A stretch of 64,000 nt of DNA from Hymenobacter nivis (GTDB taxonomy: Bacteria > Bacteroidota > Bacteroidia > Cytophagales > Hymenobacteraceae), in assembly GCF_003149515.1 (NCBI RefSeq), contig NZ_CP029145.1:1-64000 (forward strand), given 5' to 3'. Within the stretch, counting starts at the first letter, position 1, and each line of letters begins with the position of its first letter. A program made the position numbers and the translations under genes. Below are positions 36,450 to 44,100 of the stretch, one piece after another. The notes beneath the pieces are model-generated. The model saw only the letters and a program-made list of their open reading frames with translations. It was not told the DNA's origin and did not search any database.

Positions 36450-36712
36450 ATAAAAACCAGGCTGAAATAGTCAGCGCACTTCGTCGGATTGGCGCAAGTG
36501 TGCTGATGACGTTCCAGCTCAAAAACGCCTTCGATATCCTGGTCGGCTACCGAGGCCGCACCTTTCTAATGGAAATCAAGACCAGCGAGAAGGAGAAGCT
36601 CACCCTCGGCGAGTTCGATTTTCGGGCCCACTGGCGCGGCTCCCCATACCACGTGGTAACATCTGTCGACGAGGCCCTGGCCATCGTGTGCGCCCCACCG
36701 CCCTTGCCCTAA
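36428..36712 (+). CDS. VRR-NUC-like PD-(D/E)XK nuclease
   Basis: 94 residues. The N-terminal helix (MRTAARVDKNQAEIVSALRR) is followed by the nuclease core: Asp in NAFDILVGYRG and Glu-x-Lys in TFLMEIKTSEKEKLT, then a last strand (SPYHVVTSVDEALAIV). This is the minimal VRR-NUC fold found in phages, likely a structure-specific DNA nuclease. The start at 36428 lies within the HNH coding sequence. A second, diverged copy of the first 26 codons lies upstream of the HNH gene. Confidence 0.75.
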   Translation: MRTAARVDKNQAEIVSALRRIGASVLMTFQLKNAFDILVGYRGRTFLMEIKTSEKEKLTLGEFDFRAHWRGSPYHVVTSVDEALAIVCAPPPLP

Positions 36713-36780
36713 GCGCCTCTCCACATTCCTATCAATTTCTCCCGCTGCAACCCATACAACACCCTGAAAATACATAGCTT

Positions 36781-37755
36781 ATGAACCTCTTATTCCACGA
36801 CCTTGCCACCACTCGCGCCGCCCAGGGCAGCGCCGTTCTTACCATCGAGCCGGGCGGAAATTTCGTCTTTTCTGCCGGTGCGGCGCGGGCCTTGCATCTC
36901 GCAGCCGGCACTACGCTGGCCCTGGCCGAGGATATTGACGCCACCGGACGCCCCTGGTACCTGGTGCTGGGCAACCCGGCTGGCCATCTGAACCCCTTTT
37001 CCCTGCGCACCTCCGGAGGCGAAACCAGCAAGCGCCTGCATTTCAGCAGCGCCGCCACGGCCCGCAAGTTCTTCGCGGCGCACCCGGGCATGGACCCGGC
37101 CAAGAGCACGCGCCTGGCCATCGGTACGCAGCCCCTGGAGCACCCGCAGGCCGGCCAGCTGTGGCCGCTGGCGGTAGAGGGCACGGGGCCCGTGGTGGCC
37201 AGCAACCCAGTACACGTGCCTATGCGGGAGTCCTTCGACCTTGCGGGAGCGGGGCCCTGCACCGACCTCATAAAATCATTGGGAATAGTAGTGGAGGCCC
37301 CCGCGCCCGAACCCGCCGCTGGCCAGCGCCGGCCGTGGAGTGCTGAGGAGGTGGCCACGCTGCGCCGCCTCCACCCCACGACGACGACCAAAGACATTGC
37401 CGTGCAGCTGGGCCGTACCCACATCGCGGTACAGATAAAGGCCAGCGAGCTGCTGCTAAAAAAGGATTTGGACCGGCCAGCCAAGGCCGTGAAGCCCCCC
37501 GTAGTGCCCATGGCTCCCCAGGCCAACAACGGCCGGCCTAAGGACTCGGCCACCGACGATATCAACCCGGGCCTGTCGGAAAAGCTAACCAAAGTAGTGC
37601 GGCGCCTGGCGCCAATCAAGCTCTTCAAAATGGAGGAGCACGAGGCCAAACAGGCGCTCAAGCTGCTCACCACCCACCGCGACAAACTGGACTGGGTGCC
37701 CGGCGCGGCCAAGCTCTACGAGCGCCTGGCTGGCTGCTACGCCCTGCCGGCCTGA
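36781..37755 (+). CDS. Phage protein with Myb/SANT-like DNA-binding segment
   Basis: 324 residues. The first 105 residues form a beta-rich domain of unknown type (LTIEPGGNFVFSAGAARALH, WYLVLGNPAGHLNPF). A central Myb/SANT-like or GcrA-like motif follows (RRPWSAEEVATLRRLHPTTT, then KDIAVQLGRTHIAVQIKASE). The C-terminal 80 residues are helical. It could be a late-gene regulator or a DNA-binding accessory protein. No family name is certain. Confidence 0.55.
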   Translation: MNLLFHDLATTRAAQGSAVLTIEPGGNFVFSAGAARALHLAAGTTLALAEDIDATGRPWYLVLGNPAGHLNPFSLRTSGGETSKRLHFSSAATARKFFAAHPGMDPAKSTRLAIGTQPLEHPQAGQLWPLAVEGTGPVVASNPVHVPMRESFDLAGAGPCTDLIKSLGIVVEAPAPEPAAGQRRPWSAEEVATLRRLHPTTTTKDIAVQLGRTHIAVQIKASELLLKKDLDRPAKAVKPPVVPMAPQANNGRPKDSATDDINPGLSEKLTKVVRRLAPIKLFKMEEHEAKQALKLLTTHRDKLDWVPGAAKLYERLAGCYALPA

Positions 37756-37804
37756 GCGGCCCATGCCGCCCCGTCTGCCCCACGCAAGCCTACAACGAAT
37801 TGAA

Positions 37805-38428
37805 ATGATGGTTAGCTTATTTCCGAAAATTACGGCCACCACCGGCGGGGCTCAGGTGGAGCTTGCCGAGGTGCTGGCCGCCATCCAGGGCGGCCGCTGG
37901 GCCCGCGAAGTCAACGCCGTGCGCGCCGCCACCAGCGCCCCCGACCGCCGCCATCTCAAAGCCGCCTTGCCTTACTTCACGGCCAGCGGCACCTTCGCCG
38001 AGCGCAAGGACGCGGGCCTGGTGGTGCACAGCGGCATCGTGGCCCTCGACCTCGACGCCAAGCAAAACCCCGACTGGCAACTGGCCCACGCCAAAGCGCG
38101 GCTACTAGCCGACCCCTATACGTTCGCCGTGTTCGTCAGCGCCGGGGGCGAAGGCCTGTGCGCGCTGGTGCGCATCACCACCGACGACCACGCCGGCAGC
38201 TTTCGCAGCCTGGCGGTCTATTACGCGGCGCACCACCAGCTGGTGGTCGACAGCCTGGGCGACGTGAGCCGCGCCCGCTACGTGAGCTTCGACCCCGAAC
38301 TCTACCACAACCCCAACGCGGAGCGTTGGGAAGACGTGGAAGCCCCCGCCATCTCGAAGCCCGCTCCGGGGCCCGTGGTGCGCAGCCTACCCGGCTTCAT
38401 CGAGCTGCTCACGGCGTACCTGGCCTAA
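37805..38428 (+). CDS. BT4734/BF3469 family protein (VirE N-terminal type)
   Basis: About 207 residues from the ATG at 37805 (MMVSLFPKITATTGG; the ATG one codon later is also possible). The pattern matches the VirE_N/BT4734 family of Bacteroidota mobile elements: LKAALPYFTASGTFAERKDA, GIVALDLDAKQNPDW, FVSAGGEGLCALVRI, GDVSRARYVSFDPELYHN. These proteins resemble archaeo-eukaryotic primase folds and usually precede a helicase or primase domain. Here that second part is absent, and DnaB is encoded separately upstream. Confidence 0.8.
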   Translation: MMVSLFPKITATTGGAQVELAEVLAAIQGGRWAREVNAVRAATSAPDRRHLKAALPYFTASGTFAERKDAGLVVHSGIVALDLDAKQNPDWQLAHAKARLLADPYTFAVFVSAGGEGLCALVRITTDDHAGSFRSLAVYYAAHHQLVVDSLGDVSRARYVSFDPELYHNPNAERWEDVEAPAISKPAPGPVVRSLPGFIELLTAYLA

Positions 38429-38471
38429 ACGCTGATCCTCCCACAACCTACCTCCTTTTCTGCTATCCCTT

Positions 38472-38648
38472 ATGCCTGCTAACCGCCTGACCCGCAAGCC
38501 TTACATGCGCTCCGACTACCTGCACCTGAGCCTGCACTACGCCGACCGCACCGCCCGGCAGCTCGCCGCAGAGCTGGGCCGCACGCCGGGCAGCCTGTAC
38601 GCTTTCATCGCCGGCCACCCCGAGCTGCGCAAGCAGGGTAAAATCTAA
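38472..38648 (+). CDS. Small helix-turn-helix protein, 58 residues
   Basis: An ORF of 58 codons with a helix-turn-helix (YADRTARQLAAELGRTPGSL, then YAFIAGHPELR) resembling the SANT-like segment of the gene at 36781. It is probably a small DNA-binding regulator. The start at 38472 is the only good ATG. Confidence 0.5.
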   Translation: MPANRLTRKPYMRSDYLHLSLHYADRTARQLAAELGRTPGSLYAFIAGHPELRKQGKI

Positions 38649-38694
38649 CTATAAGTAATTAGCAGCCACGGCCCGGGGCCCGCAACTTCGGGCT

Positions 38695-38877
38695 ATGAAA
38701 ACATTTTATCTCTCGTTTCTGGTCGTTGTCGCCGCTTGTTGTTACTTCTGGGCCACCGACGCGCCGGACTCCGGCATGGGCTTCGTGACCGCCTTCTTCG
38801 CCGTCATTCCCGTGGGCGTGGCCATCTACAACACGGTGAAGAACGGGGGCCCAATGAACGATTCGACGAACCGGTAA
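38695..38877 (+). CDS. Small two-helix membrane protein, 60 residues
   Basis: Two hydrophobic helices (FYLSFLVVVAACCYFW and MGFVTAFFAVIPVGVAIY) with a short polar loop and a polar tail. Its stop overlaps the start of the next membrane protein (TAATG). The form suits a phage membrane effector or a subunit of a membrane pair with the next gene. No family recognised. Confidence 0.5.
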   Translation: MKTFYLSFLVVVAACCYFWATDAPDSGMGFVTAFFAVIPVGVAIYNTVKNGGPMNDSTNR

Positions 38878-39419
38878 TGGGGGCCCTCGTACTCACCCAC
38901 CTGGCGGCCCTGGCACTGTGCTGGTACGCGCCGCGCTTCTGGGTGGCGCAGGACGTGAAGGCCTTTAACGCCAACCCGGCCGACGACACCTCCCACGGCA
39001 AGTTCCACCGCCAGCGACTCACGTGGCGCGTGGCTTTAGGGGTGCTGGTGGCCCTCACAGCTTCCGAACCGGCGCTGCCCCATTGGGGCGCGTTTGCGTG
39101 CAGCAGCGGGGCGCTATTGAGTTTTGGGGCCGCCTACTTCTTCTACGACTTCAACCCGCGGCTCAACAAGGCCCGAGGCCTAGCCTACGTGGGCCAGTAC
39201 TACGTCAGCTTCGACCCCAATGCGGCGTGGTTTCCCGACCGGTGGCTGGCCCGCCGGGCCCGTGCCGCACTGCCGACGTACGGCCAACCCTCCGCTGTGC
39301 TCGACGCCAACCGCCGGGCCTACGCCGCCCGGCAGCTCCAGCAGCTCGGCCGCTGGGTACTCGAAACCGGGGCCCTGTGCTACGCGCTGCTGACCCTGCT
39401 CGCCTTCGTGCTGCTATGA
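38877..39419 (+). CDS. Phage-encoded membrane protein, 180 residues
   Basis: ATG at 38877, overlapping the previous stop. Helices are predicted at residues 3 to 17 (ALVLTHLAALALCWY), 51 to 66 (WRVALGVLVALTAS), 72 to 89 (GAFACSSGALLSFGAAYFF) and at the C-terminus (ALCYALLTLLAFVLL). A polar section of about 65 residues lies between the third and last helix. No domain recognised. It overlaps the following gene by 4 bases, so translation is coupled. Confidence 0.55.
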   Translation: MGALVLTHLAALALCWYAPRFWVAQDVKAFNANPADDTSHGKFHRQRLTWRVALGVLVALTASEPALPHWGAFACSSGALLSFGAAYFFYDFNPRLNKARGLAYVGQYYVSFDPNAAWFPDRWLARRARAALPTYGQPSAVLDANRRAYAARQLQQLGRWVLETGALCYALLTLLAFVLL

Positions 39420-39604
39420 GCGCAGCGCTCACCCGCTGCGAGCGCACCGAGCGCCGCAACCAGCGCCTGCGCGACGCTTTCTATGCCCACTACACCAACC
39501 TGCCGCGGCCCCGTAAGTACAGCCGCGAGTACGTGATTGCCCAGCTCAGTGAGGAATATCACCTGAGCCTGCGCACGGTGGAGCGGATACTTTACCGGAA
39601 ATAA
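39416..39604 (+). CDS. Small helix-turn-helix protein, 62 residues
   Basis: ATGA overlap with the preceding membrane protein. A basic N-terminus (LTRCERTERRNQRLRDAFYA) precedes a helix-turn-helix (YVIAQLSEEYHLSLRTVERI). It is likely DNA-binding. Similar small proteins occur near the end of early operons in Bacteroidota phages. Confidence 0.55.
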   Translation: MSAALTRCERTERRNQRLRDAFYAHYTNLPRPRKYSREYVIAQLSEEYHLSLRTVERILYRK

Positions 39605-39680
39605 GCCCCGCCGCGCCACTGCCCGCGATGGCCACCGCTGAAGCCGACCCCACCCCCACCGTTTTACCCACCCCGTCCGA

Positions 39681-39782
39681 ATGATACACCGTCATTATTA
39701 CCTGCTGTTGTGCCTGCTGCTGGCCCTGGCGGTGCTGGCCGTGGTGTACCGGAAACGGCTTGTTCCCGGCTTTCCCTTTTAA
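39681..39782 (+). CDS. Tiny single-helix membrane ORF, 33 codons
   Basis: The ATG at 39681 overlaps the stop of an even shorter upstream ORF (39628..39684). It encodes one helix (YLLLCLLLALAVLAVVY) with a basic tail. Translation is not proven, but it ends 5 bases before the next gene. Confidence 0.35.
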   Translation: MIHRHYYLLLCLLLALAVLAVVYRKRLVPGFPF

Positions 39783-39787
39783 CCTAA

Positions 39788-40057
39788 ATGAGTAGAACCA
39801 CTAAGCAGCCCAAAACGGGCGGCAAGCGCATCAGCAGCCAGTGCCAAAACAATGGGCAATGCAACTGGTGCGTGAACAACCGCACGATTGCCAGCCAGCG
39901 GCAAGAAAGCAAGGCCGTGCTAGCGTTGCGCGAATACCTGCGAACGGCTGACCCCGCCGAGCTGAAAGCCTCATTCGACAGGGTTGAGGCCATGAATATT
40001 CAAGGCCCGACCCTGCAAGAGCTTATCTGCCAGCAACGCCAATCCCGAAAAACCTAA
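39788..40057 (+). CDS. Hypothetical early protein with Cys cluster, 89 residues
   Basis: A basic N-terminus followed by a Cys cluster (CQNNGQCNWC, i.e. Cx6CxxC), which may bind zinc. A helical C-terminus follows (VLALREYLRTADPAELKASF). It is the last gene of the rightward early region, just before the terminator at 40137. Function unknown. Confidence 0.5.
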   Translation: MSRTTKQPKTGGKRISSQCQNNGQCNWCVNNRTIASQRQESKAVLALREYLRTADPAELKASFDRVEAMNIQGPTLQELICQQRQSRKT

Positions 40058-40136
40058 TGCCGCCCACCGCCGACACCCCGCGTATCCGCCGCCCTCGCCG
40101 CCTCGACTGCCCCATTGCCGGGCGCGTGGACAAATC

Positions 40137-40173
40137 AAAAGCCCCGCTGGCAATGTGCCGGCGGGGCTTTTTC
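40137..40173. terminator. Terminator between early and leftward late genes
   Basis: AAAAGCCCCGC and GCGGGGCTTTTT form a strong stem with tracts on both sides. It separates convergent transcription of the early region and the leftward late operon. Confidence 0.85.
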
Positions 40174-40189
40174 GTGTGTCGAAGCATCT

Positions 40190-40723
40190 CTACCTGGGTA
40201 GCACGAAGCCCGCCCGTCCCACTGGCTCCAGCCCACTCACCGTCTGCGTGGCCCCGTCGTACCCATCCTGGTCAGTGAGCAGGCAGTTGTAGCCCATCGC
40301 GTACACCCAGATGCCCGCCGCCACGTCCTGCTCCTTGCGGCTGTAGGTGCGCACCAGGGCCCCGAACTGCCCGCCCCCGTCGAAGTGGTGTAAGGCCTTG
40401 TGCACGCTTTGCAGCAGCTGCAGCTTGGCCAGCGCCGCCCCCCGCTGGCGGCTCTGCTGGTAGGAGTCCCCCGCCACCTCCACGGCCAGCGTCACCCGTA
40501 CCTGGCAGGTGCCGCGCTGAATGCCTTCGCCGATATCATGCCAGTCGGCTTCGTCAAAGTCCAGCAGGGCCACGCCCTGGGCGAAGGGCAACGGGTATTC
40601 GTGGCTCAGGGCCTGGTCACTGCTGAGCTGGCCCTGGTCCAAATCAATCCAGCCCAGGGCGGGCACTTTGGCCGCCAGGCGGTCAGCGAGGGCGGCATAC
40701 ACGGTGGCGAAGGTGCTGGTCAT
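40190..40723 (-). CDS. Phage tail completion/head-tail joining-like protein
   Basis: 177 residues, the last gene of the leftward late operon, overlapping the gpG-like gene by 4 bases. The opening (FATVYAALADRLAAKVPALG), the mid-part (VRVTLAVEVAGDSYQQSRQR) and the ending (VYAMGYNCLLTDQDGYD) suit the small proteins that follow gpG in Mu-like phages and cap the tail or joiner. The assignment rests mostly on position. No specific family is certain. Confidence 0.5.
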   Translation of the reverse strand: MTSTFATVYAALADRLAAKVPALGWIDLDQGQLSSDQALSHEYPLPFAQGVALLDFDEADWHDIGEGIQRGTCQVRVTLAVEVAGDSYQQSRQRGAALAKLQLLQSVHKALHHFDGGGQFGALVRTYSRKEQDVAAGIWVYAMGYNCLLTDQDGYDGATQTVSGLEPVGRAGFVLPR

Positions 40724-41151
40724 TTCAGTAAGCCGACGATGCCGGCGCTAATTTTCTTCACAAGTTTGTCTTTAGCCGCCCGCCCCAGCGTGATGAAGGG
40801 CCGCGCCGGCAGCTTGGCGTTGCCTTCCTGCTGGGCCTGTGCGTAGGCCTCGGGGCTGCCCACCGTCACTGTGGTAGCCGTGGTGGCGACGATGCGCACC
40901 GAGCGCCTGAGCCGGCCCGACTTCACCAATAGCGCCCGCTGCCGGGGGTTGGCCACGCGCTTGCCGCGGCGCTTCACTGTGTCGGCGGCTTTGCGCGGGG
41001 CCCAGGGCACCACGGCCCCGGCGTCGTTCTCGAAGCCCTGGCGGCGGAAGTTGTCGGCTGACTCGGCCACCACGGCCTTGCCCATCTCGCGGGGCAGCGT
41101 GCGCAGGTAGCCGCGCAGCTGCTGGCCGAAGCGTTCGAGGCCATTGCTCAT
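40720..41151 (-). CDS. Mu gpG-like virion morphogenesis protein
   Basis: 143 residues of the phage virion morphogenesis family (Mu gpG type), needed for tail or head completion. The typical pattern is present: FRRQGFENDAGAVVPWAPRK, then RALLVKSGRLRRSVRI, the EAYAQAQQEG segment and RPFITLG near the end. It overlaps the portal gene by 4 bases and the next gene by 4 bases, so the three are co-translated. Confidence 0.85.
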   Translation of the reverse strand: MSNGLERFGQQLRGYLRTLPREMGKAVVAESADNFRRQGFENDAGAVVPWAPRKAADTVKRRGKRVANPRQRALLVKSGRLRRSVRIVATTATTVTVGSPEAYAQAQQEGNAKLPARPFITLGRAAKDKLVKKISAGIVGLLK

Positions 41152-44100
41152 AACTGCTGCTCAATTTTGGTTGCTACAGACTTGGGCACGTCGAAGTAAG
41201 GGTGCTCAGCGTTGAATACCTCGCCGCCCTTGCCGCTGTTGTTGCGGAACTCGATAGGCGGTTCTGGCAAGCTATCAAGCGTGTCCCGTGCCGTCGGCGT
41301 GGCGTCGGCATCCGTCTCCACCACGTCGCACCGGCAATTGTGTACAACGCCAATCTTAGTTACATAACTGATATCTTCTTTTACTGAAAGGTTGTATACA
41401 TTGCCGATGTATGGTATATTTGCAATAGAATCAACTTTTGCAAATTTCAGATGAAAAAAGGCGTATCGGAGAAAGTCATTCAGCGCATCGAAACCCTGGA
41501 GGGGCGCACCGTCTGTGAAGCCCTCACCGAGTTGTACATTGGGCAGGTACTCACCTACCGCATGATTTGCAAGCGGTGGGGGTTGCAGCCTGCACAGCTT
41601 ATCAAACTGGTGAAGCAGTGTGGCATAGAGCCGCGCAAAGGCGGAGAGGCCATTCGGGTGCAATGGGCCGACAACCCGGAGCGCCGTGCTGCTCAGGCCG
41701 AAGCAATGAGCGTCCGCGCTCGCGGATTTGTTGCTATCGGCAAACACGGTCGACTCGGCAGAACCAAAGAAACCAACGAGTCGGTCCGTCAAATGGCGCT
41801 TAAACAGCGCGAAACCACTCAGTTTAACGACCCCGTTTTTCGGGAGCACATCCGCACCAAGCGCGTGAGCATGTACCGAGCAGACCCTAGCAGCCACCCC
41901 AATGCCAAAGCACTCCCGTCCAAACGCGAACAACTCATGCTGGAGCATTTCCAGAAGTTGGGGTACAATCCGCAGTTTAGCTACCACCTTTCGCCCTATT
42001 GGGTAGATGTGTTTTTGCCAGAACTGGGCATTGGCATTGAGTGCGTAAACACGAAGCGCCCGACGTGGGCCCGCCACGCGCACATTGCGGACCAAGGAGC
42101 GCACATGCTCTATGTGACCAACATCTTTATCGACGCCGCCGACTTCCGGCAGTTGGATGACTACATCGCCGGCTTTCAGGTTCTCAGCGCGAATCCAGCC
42201 TTTAAGCGTGAGGAAGCGATGGTTTGGGGTAGTAAGTACGTGTTCTTCTTCACTGACCAGCCGGACAACGTGCTCATCGAAGTGATTAAGATGGACGAAC
42301 TCTACTGCCTTCGCTTCGCCGCTGCCGCCAATCACTAGGTCGCCAACGCGCAGATCACTAATACACTGCCAGCCAGTGGGGGTCAACACATTTGTTTCGG
42401 GCGTGAAGCAATTGTAGTCGCAGGGCGGGTAGGTGGTATCCCAAAACGGGTCGTCCTTTGGCAGCGTGATACCGTCATACTCCGCGTGCTCGGCCCGCAC
42501 CAGGTCGTCGCCCGCCGTCTTGTAGGTAAGCATGGCACCGTCGCTGAACTCGCTCCACTTGCTGGCCATCTGGGCGCTGGCCACGGCCGTGTTGTACTCC
42601 GTCTCCAGGTAGTCGACGTTGTAGAGCTGGTTCACTTGCAGGGCATCGGCGCGGAACTCCGCGAAGGGCCGCACCTTGCCATCTGCGTCGGTTAGCTTCT
42701 CCTGCATCGCCTGTTGCACGGCATGGGTTTTGAAGCCCGAAAACCGCTGAATATTCTCACTCAGGTAGCCGCGCAGCTTCGGGTCGGTCGCTTCCCAGCC
42801 GACGCTAATTGCGCCCTCCAGGTGGTCGCGCAGGTAGCTGTAGAGCGCCCCATCGATGGTGCCCGCGAACAGGTCGCCCCCGTGCACTCGCTTGATGACG
42901 CCCTCGGCCAGCTTGTCGAGCTGGCTACTCGCCGCCGCCGTCACCAGCGAGGTTAGTTGCGAGGTTAGTTGCGCGACGGACTGGGGCAGCTGGCTTGCCG
43001 GTTGGGTCGGGCTCGGCTGGCCCGCCCGCTTTCCCGGCGGCACCGGCAGCGGCACCACCACGGGCACCGGCTTGTCCTCCAGCACCACGCCGAACGTGTC
43101 TTCGAGGTACTGCTTGTTCACTTGGTAGCCCGAGTCCTTCATGATGCCCTGCACAATCAGGAACTGCTTTTCCTTGCCCAAGTTTTCGGTATCCTCGAAC
43201 TGGAACTCGTAGCCCGCCACGGGGTAGCCGTGCTTCACCAGAAACGGCAGCAACTGCCCGTTGATCAGGTCCGACAGGAACACCGAATCTTCCTTGGTGT
43301 AGGCGTCGCTCACCCGCTCGTGCACCTCGCCCTGGCTGCGGCTGCTGCCCGAGTCGGTCGTCATCGTCTGGCCCAGCACCAGCTTGGATAGCTCGGAGTT
43401 GATGCGCTCGATGAACTTGTCGTAGAGCAGCGCGTTGCCGGTGGATGGGGCGATGAAATCCACCTTCACGCCTTCGGGAAACACGCCGTAGCCGGCCTGG
43501 CCCATGTTGGCCATCATGGTGTTACAGGAATCCATCTGCGGGCCGTCCATCGCGCCGGTGATGGTGCGGTACGGGGTGCCAAACATTTCGGTGAAGCCCG
43601 CCCAGGCCCCGAGCACGGTCTTTTTCCAGATAATGGCGGGCGCGGCCTTCAGCAGCAGGCCCAGGCTGTGCCGGTCGCCCACCTCGATGAGCCACGGCGA
43701 GTAGGCCGGGTCGTTCTCGTAGTCAACGCCCACAATCATGCCCGGCATCGTGCGCACCAGGTGCGCCTCGGGAAACACGTGCTGGCGCGGCACCAGGGTG
43801 AGCTGGTGGAACTCGCCATCCACGGGCACGGGAAACTCGATTAGGCTGTGGCCGTAGTCGATGCTTTCGAGCGCGTAGCGGCAGAACTGCCGAAACCAGG
43901 GCTTGCGCAGCATTTTGGTGAAGGCTGGATTCTCCTTGCCCGTACCGTCCACCAGCTTAAAAGCCTGGCCCAGCACGTTGATTTTGCGCGTCTCCAGCAC
44001 GCTGCTCAGGTGCAGGTCCAGCGCCACGTCGGCGTAGATGTTGAGAATTTGTATTCTTTCCGGGTAGTAGACGTTCTCCGCCCGGTCCAGCGCGTCGCGC

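Larger units (their letters stand above)
41337..42410 (-). other. Intein, 358 residues, in the Mu F-like domain
   Basis: It starts with Cys1 in CFTPETNVLTPTGWQ (block A), followed by GDLVIGG. Block B is EEHVLTTPNHRF (TPNH at 61 to 64) and GWIRAENLKAGDVV. Block F is GNVYNLSVKEDISYV. It ends GVVHN with Cys as the +1 residue. All splicing residues are in place. The roughly 230 residues between blocks B and F match no endonuclease motif. They are the antisense of the gene at 41451..42338, codon for codon in register. Confidence 0.88.

Noticed and set aside
40057..40278. 73-codon ORF across the terminator
   Set aside because: It runs through the strong terminator hairpin at 40137 and into the antisense of the late operon.
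41451..42200. Sense-strand intein linker considered as a normal homing endonuclease domain
   Set aside because: No LAGLIDADG or HNH motif in the intein frame. The protein-like signal is on the opposite strand.
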